Source: Sycobia sp. Sy_11 (taxonomy: Eukaryota; Arthropoda; Insecta; Hymenoptera; Epichrysomallidae). From it: a stretch of DNA of 64,000 bases. The stretch covers positions 571,001-635,000 of the forward strand of contig JACCIC010000138.1 in the NCBI GenBank assembly GCA_018907035.1. Direction: 5' to 3'. The notes beneath the pieces are model-generated. The model ran no database searches, was not told where the DNA came from, and saw only the letters and a program-made list of their open reading frames with translations. Positions 48,700 to 60,101 of this stretch are shown one piece after another. Made by a program: the position numbers and the translations under genes. Position 1 is the stretch's first letter; each line of letters starts with the position of its first letter.

Positions 48700-50670
48700 C
48701 TTTTATACTACTATGCACGCCTCTCTCTTTCTCTCTCTATATATATATATATAAAGGCAAGAAGTTTTCTTGGAATTAAGAGACTGGATAGCACAGAGCA
48801 CGAAACACCGTGATTTCCTTTCTTTTTCTTTGGAACGCTCGCCCATCGAGTTCTATTCTTGTTTGCCCGGCGAACTTTTTCCTTCGGCGAGCTTTATGCT
48901 CTTGACCGATTCTTGTACGACGCGAGAGAGGCGACTCGGCTCATAGTTCGCCGCGTTTGTCCTTGTGCAGCTGCTCTCGAGGGGAATTAAAGTTCGGTCT
49001 GGGAATTGGTCTTAGTGCACGGCTGAAGTAATAATCCTCGACGGCAGAAAAATCATTTTAGCCATAATTGAGAGAAAGTCGGTCGAGACGTTTCATTTTT
49101 TTCGGATCATTCTGAGCATTGTTTCGAGTTGCTTTTTTAATTTTTTTTTTTTTAAACTTTCATAATTAATTCATTACTTCGATAAACTTTATTTGTATAA
49201 AGTAACATATTTTAATTCAGCCAAACGCAGAAAAAAGAATAATAAAACTTTCCGTATTATGCTGACTAATGTCAAACTGCTTTGAATTACAAATACAGAA
49301 ATAACGTCTAGATAACGATTTATAAAAATATTTTTAAATGTGGAACTGATGTTCAACTTATTTGGAAATCGAGGATGATATTCGTGCGTGTATCATTTTT
49401 CACAATATAACAGTTTTTACGCCTCAATTGTGTAAGAAAAAACGGCGATTTAGCGTCGTCGCGATAAACAGTCGTGATTTACTCGGATAGTTGTCGAAAT
49501 AATGAAAATTGGCAGAGTCCTTTTTTCGCGCAAATCGTTGCCGATGAATATTGTTGATAAATTATAGACACGCATTGTATTACATTAGCATTTCGATCGG
49601 CTCGGATAAATAAGCTCCTTGCTCTTGTTTATTTTCCTTGCGTTGTAATTCCAGAGAGAAGTCTAACCAAAACCTAATAATTAATTTACACAACACACTC
49701 TGAATAAATGAAGGCTAATTACTCAGAGAACATGTATTTTTGCTATTAGTTAAACGAAAATATACTCTGCGAGAGAATAACGGCTTTTATCGGATCTACA
49801 TTCCGATCCCGAAGACTCTCCTTTATCTCAAATTGCCCTCGAAAAATGTCCTGCAAAAAGACTCGATGAAAATTCTGAAATTTTCAAATAAACACTTGTA
49901 ATTAAAAGGTCAAATTAACATTTATTTAACATCGAATTAGGTCGATTAGAAAGTGATATCGATGCGAACAGAGGCGAAATAAGACTGTCCTCGCCTAAAC
50001 GTCAAATGTCCAGCGACAAGTCCCAATCACCAATCACAACCAAAATGTCCCAAAGTCTCGCGTATAGCTCTCGATAAAAATTCATAGAATTGTGCCTTTT
50101 CCTCGTAATGTTTACAATAATCTTGCAAAGATATGAATTTCAGAAGAAAAAAAATATCCCTAAGCGTAATGTATTAACGATAACATACTATAAATTTCGA
50201 GGCAGAGAAACGAGCGTATACAATTTAGATTTACGCTTATTCTACAATGTAACATGTAAATCGTAAAAGTGCGTAAATTGGAACGCACGCACACCAATGT
50301 GACGAAAATCTAGAGAGGGGAAATTATTACATTGTTTTATTTCAAATTTGGATACCGATTAAATTTACAACGAATATAAAAGTTTAGCTAATAAGCGAAT
50401 TTAAATTGTTAAATGAATGCAGTATTATATGTTAAAAAAATAAGTATATATAATAACGTAATAAAAGTATAATTATATCTTAAGTATGCATCAACAAATC
50501 TAAAAAAGTTTATAGTACTCGGTCCCATAAAATTCACACTTTACGGCCCGTGTTTGCGAACGATAAGTAATCTATTATTAGCCGCCAACGCACCGCTAAT
50601 TGCAGATAACACATGTCACGCCGAATAAACGCTATACATTTGAGAAAAATATTTTCAAATAAACTACTTT
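48700..50670. other. AT-rich DNA without recognised genes
   Basis: Nothing coding or repetitive was recognised beyond short low-complexity stretches. Confidence 0.3.
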
Positions 50671-50674
50671 TAAT

Positions 50675-50851
50675 ATGAAAAAAATATTTTTAACCTTACT
50701 AATTTTATTTTCAATAAATATTTTATTTAATAGACTTACAACAGAGAAAAGAACAATTTTATATCCCTTAATTATAACAACTTCATCAATAATATTTATT
50801 ATTTTAGCTTTCTTAAACATTAGAATATTTTATACTATAAGATTTCTATAA
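50675..50851 (+). other. Very AT-rich 58-codon ORF with mitochondrial-like composition
   Basis: An ATG-to-TAA frame of 58 codons is extremely rich in Ile, Leu, Phe and Asn, with AGA codons at positions where the invertebrate mitochondrial code would give Ser, and ATA codons. It could be a nuclear copy of mitochondrial DNA (a short membrane-protein gene such as nad6 would fit in character) or simply AT-rich chance sequence. No flanking mitochondrial gene or tRNA was recognised. Confidence 0.2.
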
Positions 50852-51077
50852 TATACTATTTTCTTTAACATATAAGAATTGACGATTTAATCATTTTATT
50901 CATATACTTTATAAGAATAAAGAAGACTCAAGAACCAAACCGAGTAAGCTAAGTGGTCGTAAGGCAATCGTTTTAATTCAACCAATCCCAGCAATTGTGC
51001 GAGCGAGACAAAACAGTACAATAATTTGAACCTCTCTCTCACCTTCCATCAACCTCTTCATTTAGCATCTTGCTTCC

Positions 51078-51084
<7 letters not shown>

Positions 51085-51142
<58 letters not shown>
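51085..51142. repeat. (AC)n(AT)n microsatellite
   Basis: Short AC run followed by a longer AT run. Confidence 0.95.
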
Positions 51143-51145
<3 letters not shown>

Positions 51146-51750
51146 AAAATATGTTATATTAAAATATATTATATATAAAATATTTTATAACCCTTTTAAA
51201 CTTTTTCATGTATTACATTCAGATCAAGCAATGCATGTTACTTCATCCCTTTAAAATATTTAGACAAAAGTATGCTTAAAAGTAGGGCTTTAGATTCAAG
51301 ACAGGTTTAGACAGACTATACGTAATAAGTTGAATAATTAAAGATAAAATTACAATTGGTTCTAAACACTATTCATTAATTTTAATTTATTTTATAATTT
51401 TAATTCTAATTTAAGCACTCTTAGATTTCGCGTAATTATCAAGGTGTAAAGCAGCAGATTTGTATATGTTTACTTCAACAAGTAAAAATATGCTGTCCTG
51501 AAAATTTAGATGTCTTATCATTAATACTTTATTCAATATTCTTAGATTGATATAATTATAACTGAATAATACTGATCTACGAAATAAGGACTTGAAATAC
51601 ACAATTGTACATAGTTTCCACAAACTGATTTATTGATTGACTACATTTTTAACTATGAATCCATATTGCCTCTATCATTAGAAACATAATGTAACGTGTT
51701 GTGTAATCTAGCTGATTTAAACAAGTTATCCAGATTTTTCTCGAAAATAT

Positions 51751-51945
51751 TTAGCATGGATTACAAATGCAGAATTTGAGTGAGTTACAAGAACATTTAC
51801 CACCGCCAAATAGACCACTACAAGCGATTGCCGACCCAATCGTCGGACAGGTTGATGTCACTCTAGGTTTGCACATTTGGCCCATTGTAACGTGCAAATT
51901 GAAAATTAAAAAGAAAAATGCAAATAGGAATAGCGCCGCCTTCAT
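51751..51945 (-). CDS. Secreted eight-cysteine peptide, copy 8, inverted and most diverged
   Basis: This 64-residue peptide is on the minus strand, opposite to all other copies. The signal peptide (MKAALFLFAF onward, ending TMG) is conserved, and the cysteines are at 25, 33, 42, 51, 53, 59, 61 and 64. The loop before cysteine 4 is SGLFGGGK instead of RKLLPNNK, and the mature part has no acidic residue and four basic ones. The frame extends 16 codons upstream of the chosen start, but that extension crosses the acceptor (exon 2 begins at 51971), so 51945 is the start. Its 648-base 5'UTR intron runs from donor 52619 to 51972. Function is unknown. Confidence 0.85.
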   Translation of the reverse strand: MKAALFLFAFFFLIFNLHVTMGQMCKPRVTSTCPTIGSAIACSGLFGGGKCSCNSLKFCICNPC

Positions 51946-52705
51946 TTTAACTATAGTGCTGCTCTGAAGTCCTAAAAAAAAGCGGAATTTCATAAATGTT
52001 TAAGAGTATAATTTTTAGCTTTAAGAAAGAGTAATGAATAATAATTATTCGAAATGGTAAATATTTACAGTAATGATTTTCATGCCCATAAGTCTATTAA
52101 AAAATAAATAAAATGTTTAAGAAAAGCAAACTTAATGCAAATTCAAGTATTGCGTTTATAGACTAATGAAACGGTGCGAAAGATTAAAAAGAAAAATAAA
52201 GCAGTAGCAAAAATCTTAATAAAGTATCGGCTTACATATATTTTTCGCTTGAACTTAATTCTTATATTTATACTATTCTTTTTTTCCAGGTTTTATATCC
52301 GGCAATACGAGGACATTCGAGTAGATTATCGATAATCGTACGAGCTAAACAGACGTAATATATGTTCTCAGTGCAAAAAATAACGAAAAAATAGGTAAAT
52401 GTTACGGATCGATATGTATAGACATATTGTATTTGTAAAAAACCGATGCACGCGTCTATTAGTTGCAACCGATTATGTTATAGACACTGTCTATTATTAC
52501 CGAAATTAGTCCACAGAAAAACCCTGAGTTACTTTGCGATCTAGAAACATTCATGAGCTGGACGATGATTATATATTATATAAGAGATTTAGAATCATAA
52601 TTAATTCACTTGTACTTACTTTTTAAAGAAATTCAATAATTACAAATAGATAATAAGTTTGAAGGAACGAAATTAGAATTGTCGTGATTAGTTGTATTAA
52701 AAAAT

Positions 52706-53040
52706 CTGGAAAGTACAATCCGCTGGAAAGCACCGTATTTATATCCATTTAAAGCTGCGTCATCGAATTTTGGTAGTTGAGAGTGGGAAAGTCGGAGGAG
52801 AGGGATTTTGTTATATATATAAAAGTATATTTTTCATAAAATAAAGATTAAAGTTCATTACCCATTTTTTTTCAAGACTCTCACTACTGTTTGCATAAAA
52901 ATCAGAAAATCAATTAAAAGCTGTTAAGTCGAGATAAGAAATTAGTCGCATGCACGCGCGCGTCATAAATAGAATCTTCACACATGTGTTTCCGCATCTC
53001 CAAAAATTTCTATTTATTTTAAACTAGCGAAATAAAATAC
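52706..53040 (-). promoter_or_regulatory. Promoter of peptide gene 8
   Basis: Read on the minus strand it has the module (TTTAAAATAAATAGAAATTT, GATGCGGAAAC, CTTATCTCG), CTCCGACTTTCC, TATAAAT (52743-52737) and TCCAGATTTTTT with its A at 52707, again 36 bases from TATA. The donor GTAAGT is at 52619-52614. Confidence 0.75.
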
Positions 53041-53259
53041 GCATGCAATAGTTGCTACGATTATTTTTATATAGAAACAAATAGTCAACAATTAAAACTG
53101 GCATGTATTATAAAACGGTATGCTACTTTGTTTCAGATCAGTAAATTGATTATGATCTCGGATTTGATCTGGAAATCTAATTTAAATCCTATTAATCCAT
53201 CAAGCTAAGTGACTATGATCTGTTGTAATATATATATATGTATATATATAAGCAATCTG

Positions 53260-53770
53260 TAGATAAACAAAGTTTTACCAAAATTATTTACAATTTTTTG
53301 TAAACTATTATAAGCATCATTATAGCAGATATTGCTGAAATACTTTAGACAATTTCAAAAAGGTTAGAAAGCATTTTTTTGTTGTCGAATAAGATGGTTA
53401 ATCATTCGTACGCGCAGTCTTTTATTGAATATGAGAAAAGCGAAGAATCAAAATGTTTTTATTTTACACTTACGGCTATTCTTTTATTTTTTTTCAACTG
53501 TAAGCGGATCGACAGGTGTGCATCTCAACGATAAAGCTTGCTTTCGTGGCCAAGCATACCTTTATTTATTTCGTTGCCCCTACACCATAAAATAACTTTA
53601 CCACCCGCAATAAAACTTTATACAAACCTTGCCACACGCCTCAGCCATATTCGTTAATATCTATTTGCAAAACTGTCTTCTATACTGTATTTCTTCAAAG
53701 TATCTTATAACTGTATTTGTATATCTTGGTTGTTATAGGATATTTTGCGTGTGAATTGAACGAGATGATA
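53260..53770 (-). repeat. Inverted copy of the spacer at 15.3-15.9 kb
   Basis: The reverse complement aligns with about 15290-15860, including CAAATAGATATTAA and AAGCAAGCTTTATC-type stretches. It shows that the whole upstream unit, not just the gene, was inverted. Not coding. Confidence 0.6.
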
Positions 53771-53785
53771 GACATCGTCATTCGC

Positions 53786-53912
53786 ATGAATTTGGTATAT
53801 ATCATAATAGGTAATAGATGAATTTGGTGAATATCACAATAGATGATAGACGAAGTTGCTGAATACGACAATGGATGATAGATTAATTTGGTGAATATCG
53901 CAATAGAGTTTG
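53786..53912. repeat. 32-bp tandem repeat, about four copies
   Basis: Units begin at 53786, 53818, 53850 and 53882, with a consensus close to ATGAATTTGGTGAATATCAC followed by AATAGATGATAG. The array lies just beyond the end of the inverted duplicated unit. Confidence 0.8.
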
Positions 53913-53939
53913 TCGAATATCACCGAGAATATCACCGAT

Positions 53940-55700
53940 TCGCTGTGAACTGCCGTAAGTGAAATATCAAATGCACACGGAACACCAGAGCCAGCTGCAT
54001 AATATTTATTGTCGCGAGCCGTTTACAGCTATAAGGGCATTAGGCCGGCTTATGCGCCTCCCGCGATTCCGCATTTGTTATTTTTATAGTTCTCCGTCTG
54101 TAAATAGGCCGGTGGTAAACTCTTTGAAAAATATGACTCGATCATTGGGAAAAGGCCCGTCGGCCCTTTTTTCTTCCCACCATTCGATATTCCGAGGTAT
54201 CTTCGTGGCAGACGTCTCAGTTCGTTTTCGGCATCCTTTGGATTGAGCTTGGCCTACGTCCGACGCAATTAAAGCCTACGAAACGAACGATTTTAATATA
54301 GAATTGTAATTGTATTGTATTCATTATAAGAATTCTTATCTTTCTCTTCTGTACTTGCAATCGACCATATACTCCTTCGTATATGGGTTCACTTACGAGA
54401 TATTTGACCAACATAAGAGAAATTACAATATATATGTATTGCAAGTATCATGTTCGGAAAATCAATAATAACAACTTCATCTTTAGATAATTTGATAAAT
54501 TTAAATAAATTTATAATTAAGACAATTATTAATACAAATTTTAATAGGACATAATTCAGATTTTAAATGTATATGAAAAAATAATTTTTTTTTTTAAAGT
54601 TGTATCAATCGAATTTGAACTATCAAAAATAAATATATGAATATATTATATTTATCCATTTATTAATGTGAGATAAAAAACGAATTATCTGTATTAGTTA
54701 TTCTGTTAATAAAAAGCAGAGTTATTAATAAATCGCGATTTGAAAAGAATTCAGTACAATAAGAGCATTTCGTTGGATTCTTTACGTGAAGTGTAAACAT
54801 CAAAAGGATTTCAGAATGTCCTACGATTTCATATACGAATATAATTTTAAATCACTTTGAAAAGATTTAAAGTATTTTAATTCATTGAGTATATATTTTT
54901 GATTAGTAGGACCATATTATCCGATATGGTTTTTATTCTTCTTTTTTTTGTTTGCTCAATATGATTCTATGCGATTTGAATTGATTTATTAATAATTCGT
55001 TCAGTGATTATAAAGCAGAATGATGTCTCTCAGACAGCTCTATCTCTTTCCCCCTTTCTATATATATATATGCATTACTCCAGCACCGAAATTAAATTCG
55101 ATAAATCCACCGGCCGGGACGCTCATACTTCCGTTTGAAATCCCCCATTGAAAATGTTCTACGCAACCATATATATATACACATACATATCGACGTCGTA
55201 CACGCAGCGGCTGCGGATAATAAACCGAAACTGCGTAATGCGAGACGAGCGAGGGCAGATTTCCGCAATATCGTAAACGTAGTTGTTTTTTTTTTTTTTT
55301 TTTTTTTTTTGTCAGAACGCGAATCGCAACGCTGCTCCGAGCGCGCCGCGCGAACGTTGCACTTTGACCGATCGCGTCATACGTGTGGATGGAAACGTAT
55401 TTGGACGAACCTGATTTTGAATCCCCCGGCCCCCGACGATTATCCGGACTTAGCGCCTCAATATCTGAATAGCCCATCCCCCTCCTTTTTTAGCCAATGA
55501 ATGTACACGAAGCTCGTGTAGAGCTTTTTACTGCCTTCTCCTCCTCCCCCTCCTCGCGCCTTGAAACAAAGCCGCAACGCCGGAGGACATTTATTTTCTC
55601 ACGTCCGGTCTATTCAAGTGTCTAAATATCTATATTTTTATAGTGTGGAATGAGGAAGGTCGAGATGAAGGCCTGTTCTCGTTTTAAATCGCTATTTGTA
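53940..55700. other. Non-coding DNA upstream of the adaptor exons
   Basis: It contains a GC-richer stretch (54000-54290), a T run (55286-55310) and GC-richer sequence around 55100-55600. I searched here for the expected upstream PTB exon (KYLG motif) and found none. It is probably intron of the adaptor gene. Confidence 0.4.
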
Positions 55701-55710
55701 TAAATAAATG

Positions 55711-55715
<5 letters not shown>

Positions 55716-55756
<41 letters not shown>
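55716..55756. repeat. (TA)n microsatellite next to a splice acceptor
   Basis: The TA run ends about 25 bases before the acceptor at 55779-55781. Confidence 0.95.
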
Positions 55757-55757
<1 letters not shown>

Positions 55758-55781
55758 GTGTTAACTTTTTTGTGATTTCAG

Positions 55782-55894
55782 GCAAAGGCAAGCGGCCGTA
55801 AGCTCCAAAGGATCTCGCTCGCCGTAAGCATAAGGGGCATCCGAATGACGGACCTGACCACCGAGGAGGAGCTGTTACAAGTTTCGATATACAG
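55782..55894 (+). CDS. LDL-receptor adaptor (ARH-like) PTB exon, internal
   Basis: This 113-base exon lies between the acceptor TTTCAG (ending 55781) and the donor GTATAG (from 55895). It encodes AKASGRKLQRISLAVSIRGI, then a TDLTTEEE loop and LLQVSIY. This matches the middle of the PTB domain of LDLRAP1/ARH proteins, which couple NPxY-containing lipoprotein-receptor tails to clathrin and AP-2 in endocytosis. It starts in phase 0 and ends two bases into a codon, completed by the exon at 59615. The first PTB strand and helix (KYLG region) must lie on an upstream exon, not found in this window. Alternative PTB proteins (Ced-6/GULP) fit less well. Confidence 0.85.
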
Positions 55895-55941
55895 GTATAG
55901 ATATATATGTAGATGATGCACCACCCTTTGTATCTATCTCT

Positions 55942-55987
<46 letters not shown>

Positions 55988-56150
55988 GTAAACATTTCAT
56001 TGTCCCCCTGCCTCCCTCGCCACATCCTCTTCATCTGCAATGCCATACTCAACCGTCGCCACTGTCAGTATACATAAAATAGCGAAACAAAATAATAAAA
56101 GCGAAGCCCTCGACGCGGCTTTTCCAATCGAATTAATTGCCCCGCTATAC

Positions 56151-56206
<56 letters not shown>

Positions 56207-57939
56207 GTATATAAAAGAGGAATCCTCTCGAGTTGAGAGGATTGAAGTGCGGAGGAGAGGGGAGAAGGACATTTTTGCAAAATTGTTTGTTCACCCGCGA
56301 AATCTGCGGGAGCGAGCGCGGCTCGATGAGTTCGTCTGTTTGTTTTGTTTTTTTTCTTGTTTTTTTTTTTTTTTTTTTGTATACACAAAATATACCGCAA
56401 ATCACGCCGCTGTTTTCTTTTGTGTAATCGATCCGACGCGTGTATTATGCATATAAGCGAGTTTTTTTCATGCTTAACGAGTACACCTCCTCGATTTTAC
56501 ATACGCAGGTATATACGCCGGAGGCGTAGATGAGATAGAGCGGGGACGAATAACGTGAACTTCTGTTACGAGTTGAGGATAAAGCGCAGGCCGTTATACA
56601 TTGCAGCCGCCTACTTTTTCCATTGGAAGAATTTGATTGCCGTCGCGTTTTTACTATTAATATAATCTCATACAATACACACTTACTGGCATTTCAGTGA
56701 AAAGTAACCTTATTATTCGATTTCCCAACGAAAGGCTTTGGAATATTTTATCGTACAAATATCCTCGACGATACAATTATGTTCCCCTGTCGCGGAATAA
56801 AGTATTATAATAGAAGCACGCGATAAGCAGCTAAATTTATCCCTCGAGAATGATCGATCGTCAGAATGATTGGACATTTATTATGTACAATTATCCCTTT
56901 ATTTACGATCGTTTCGCTTTGCGATTAAGACAAAATGCAGTTGTATTGCGCGGCTCTGCGGGGCATTCGTTACGACCGTATTTAAGTGCTTTGCCCTGTG
57001 CAATTTCGTTTTTTTCTTCTCATAATTTTTTATGCAGCCCCGTATCCAATTATCGCGATAAAACGTCGGAATAATTATACATTATATGTGTTCCCCCTTT
57101 ATTTTTTTAATTCTTATATATATATATAATGTGGAGGGCGGAGGAAAAAAGTTTCATCCTCGATGCAGTGCACGGCAACGAGGAATACGCGTAACTCTAA
57201 CGAGATTAATTTAAAATTATAGGACTGCCTGTAACGCGCATAAAGAGAGTGAATTCAAGTTAAAAAATGTTTCCTTTACCCCTTGAGATGTGAGCGGGGA
57301 GGGGCAAGGGAGGGAGGGACAAAAGCCGTTTGAACTAATTCTTAGTTACCGAGGTGCGCGTGTAAATGTACCCCCGTAGCTACATAAAAATTTTCAATGT
57401 ACACTGGCTCGTTTCATTTCGTCCCCCATATATTCGTCGTAGATCCTGAAATAAAAATCAAAAATCTATGCAGTTTTCTTGTTTTATTTTATATATATAT
57501 ACACTTCCGTAAATTATCGATCGTTGCATTCCAGGTAGAGCGAAGCCCGGATGTAGTCGTCGCTCTTTCCATTTCCGTAAAAAGCTTTTGCTCTTATATT
57601 ATTCATATATAAAAACAAGTTCCCTATATCCATATATAAACTTCATGGATGGTTGATAGATCACCAGCGTCTACGGAAAATATTTCTGAACCAAATCAGA
57701 TATACGTACACTTATATATATATATATATATATCCGTATCTATCAAAATGTATTACACCTATATATACATGCTCGTACTATCTGTATTATAAAATTCAAG
57801 GCGCAAGAGCGACTGGGGCGTGATCCACGTCACAATGTAGACGCGGCATTGTCGAAGATCCCTGAAAATTTTCCGAGCTTTACAGCGAGGAAAATAGGAT
57901 AGATGGAAAGGGCAGAGTGGTCAGTGCAGTAAATATTCC

Positions 57940-57997
<58 letters not shown>

Positions 57998-58267
57998 TAG
58001 CCGCATAATATAATCTCGGCGGAAAACGCGCGCGCGCGCACACGCTTTTGCTCGGGTAGGAAAGGCCTATAAAACGTGGCGCGCGAGCCAGCCCTTAAAA
58101 CCTGCATGTATATATAACCACGGCGGAATTCTAAATCACGCAAGTTCGCCCTAAATCCCGGCGGGTAATTCCCGAGGAGCCGGTCCAGTCTTCGTACCGC
58201 GAACTTCTATCGTTCCTCCGCCGTAAATCCACCTTGCTTCTCCTCCTCCTCCAACTCTTACCCCTTA

Positions 58268-58319
<52 letters not shown>

Positions 58320-59527
58320 TATATATATTATTTTTCATTTTAATCGACAATGCCAAATATCGAGAAAATTCGGTCAGATGTAAAAAAATGCTCAAAATTA
58401 TGTTCAGTTTAAATAGATTTTTTTCAAATGATAATTTTAATTTTGATCCTGGAGGATCCACAGGAATAAGCGAAAAGTATTCCGTTGAAAAAGTCATATA
58501 TAAGCATCATCGAAAAGTCTTAGCTTTTTCTTAGTGATTTTTAAATTAAAATTATACATATGCTAGGCAAACTACATTGGCGTATAACTTCGATTGTCAA
58601 TAATGGAGGAAACTATGACTTTTGGACTGCAGTGCACTTGAACTATCCCAGACCACACATGGAATTATCATTTTCATTTTAATGCAGGATTTTTTTTCTG
58701 ATTTCTTAAGAATCCATAAAACTAATTATAATTAATTCATTAAATATTCTCGAGATGAAAGAATTATAATAGATGTACCCATGAAAGTCTAATTGAGAGT
58801 TACATAATCATATTATGCAAGTTTTTTAACACTTTAAATCTTCACATAGCGACTTATGAGTTTAGTTTTTTTTTTTTAATTATGGCATAACTGAAAATTT
58901 CACTGCAAAAAAAACAGATTGATACGTAAAATACGAATAACTACAAAAAAGAATCAAATACTCTATATGGACATGCTCTATTTGGACCACAATCTGACAG
59001 TGCTTAAAACGATGTACCAATAAATCAAAATTCATGTAACAGTACATGACGAAATGTAATTTTTAAGTAATTTAATAAATACTACGCATTATTTATCAAT
59101 CATTTCTTTCATAAATAGTTCTATAGATTATTTCAAAGCTATGATCGCTTTAAAAATTATTTTTAATAATTTTTAAAACAAAACTTTGACCAGACAAAAC
59201 TTGTATCTAGATAATTTAAACGTCCGAAGAAATAACCGGTGGATTTTCACCGTTTACAACGTTGTTGGCATTTGAAACTGTTACACGCGGAATTCTCCTT
59301 TGCTTTTTCTAACCCACCGTAAAAAATAGGCATAATATCGGCACTTTAAAGAATTCAATCGTCTCGATCTTAAGAATTATCCTCGACAACTGGACTCGAG
59401 CTCAAACTTCGATCGCGCCGCATATAAATCGATCGTACGGCCTCTGTTCCCTTACGCTTTTTCTTTCTCGCGGAAACCAAATTTCAAGCTATCTCCAATC
59501 GCGCGGATTGAAACGTAAGCTACATCT

Positions 59528-59566
<39 letters not shown>

Positions 59567-59614
59567 CTTTATACACCCCGTCATAATATATCTGCGTATG
59601 CGTTGTCTCTGCAG
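55895..59614 (+). other. Intron of the adaptor gene with many microsatellites
   Basis: The 3720-base intron runs from donor GTATAG to acceptor CTGCAG. It contains (TA)n at 55943-55986, 56155-56204, 57713-57733 and 57943-57993, (T)n near 56346-56378, (CT)n at 58270-58318, and (CA)n(TA)n at 59528-59566. Frames within it are repeat-driven. No nested gene was seen. Confidence 0.75.
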
Positions 59615-59871
59615 CATCTCGTACTGCTCGGCCGACGCGGCCCACGACCACGTGTTCGCCTTCATAGCGACGAATCCGAACGAGACGATGGAGTGCCACG
59701 CCTATCTCTGCCCGAAGCGCAAGGTCGCCCAGACGGTGACCCTCACGGTTGCCCAGGCATTCAACGCAGCCTACGAGCTCTGGCAGCTGACGCAGCTCGA
59801 GGACGGGAAGGACGAGGACGGCTGCCCCGGCCGGGACAAGGACGCGCGCTGCAGCGGGGACGAGGATAATG
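59615..59871 (+). CDS. LDL-receptor adaptor (ARH-like) PTB exon, C-terminal half
   Basis: This 257-base exon follows the acceptor CTGCAG (59609-59614) and ends at donor GTAGGC (from 59872). It encodes SISYCSADAAHDHVFAFIA, then ECHAYLCPKRKVAQ, then TLTVAQAFNAAYELWQ, the last strands and C-terminal helix of the PTB domain. This helix and strand 5 form the groove that binds NPxY peptides in the family. A charged Asp/Glu/Lys-rich linker follows. The junction with the previous exon makes a Ser where vertebrate ARH has Arg (VSIYRISYC). The match is strong enough to assign the LDLRAP1 family. An antisense frame across the exon is a shadow. Confidence 0.92.
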
Positions 59872-59879
59872 GTAGGCAT

Positions 59880-59916
<37 letters not shown>

Positions 59917-60049
59917 CCGTTGCACCAAGAAATAATGGCGATAGCAAACTACGAGACTCTAGCCCTGACGCCTGCGCCTTGGAAAAATATCCTTTCCGAT
60001 AATACGTACCCTACCTATTGCCTTCTTCTCTTTCCGGTTATCTCTCTCA

Positions 60050-60101
<52 letters not shown>

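Noticed and set aside
48302..48813. Long frames with IYIYIY tracts, including one containing AKYLGV
   Set aside because: Driven by (AT)n. The KYLG string was considered as the missing PTB exon, but the surrounding residues do not fit and no splice sites match.
51946..51993. 16-codon N-terminal extension of copy 8
   Set aside because: It runs across the splice acceptor into the 5'UTR intron, and the conserved start is at 51945.
55997..56533. Frames of up to 138 codons around the (TA)n and (T)n runs
   Set aside because: Repeat-derived, and inside the adaptor intron.
59526..59879. 117-codon minus-strand frame
   Set aside because: Antisense shadow of the PTB exon on the plus strand, which has homology and correct splice sites.
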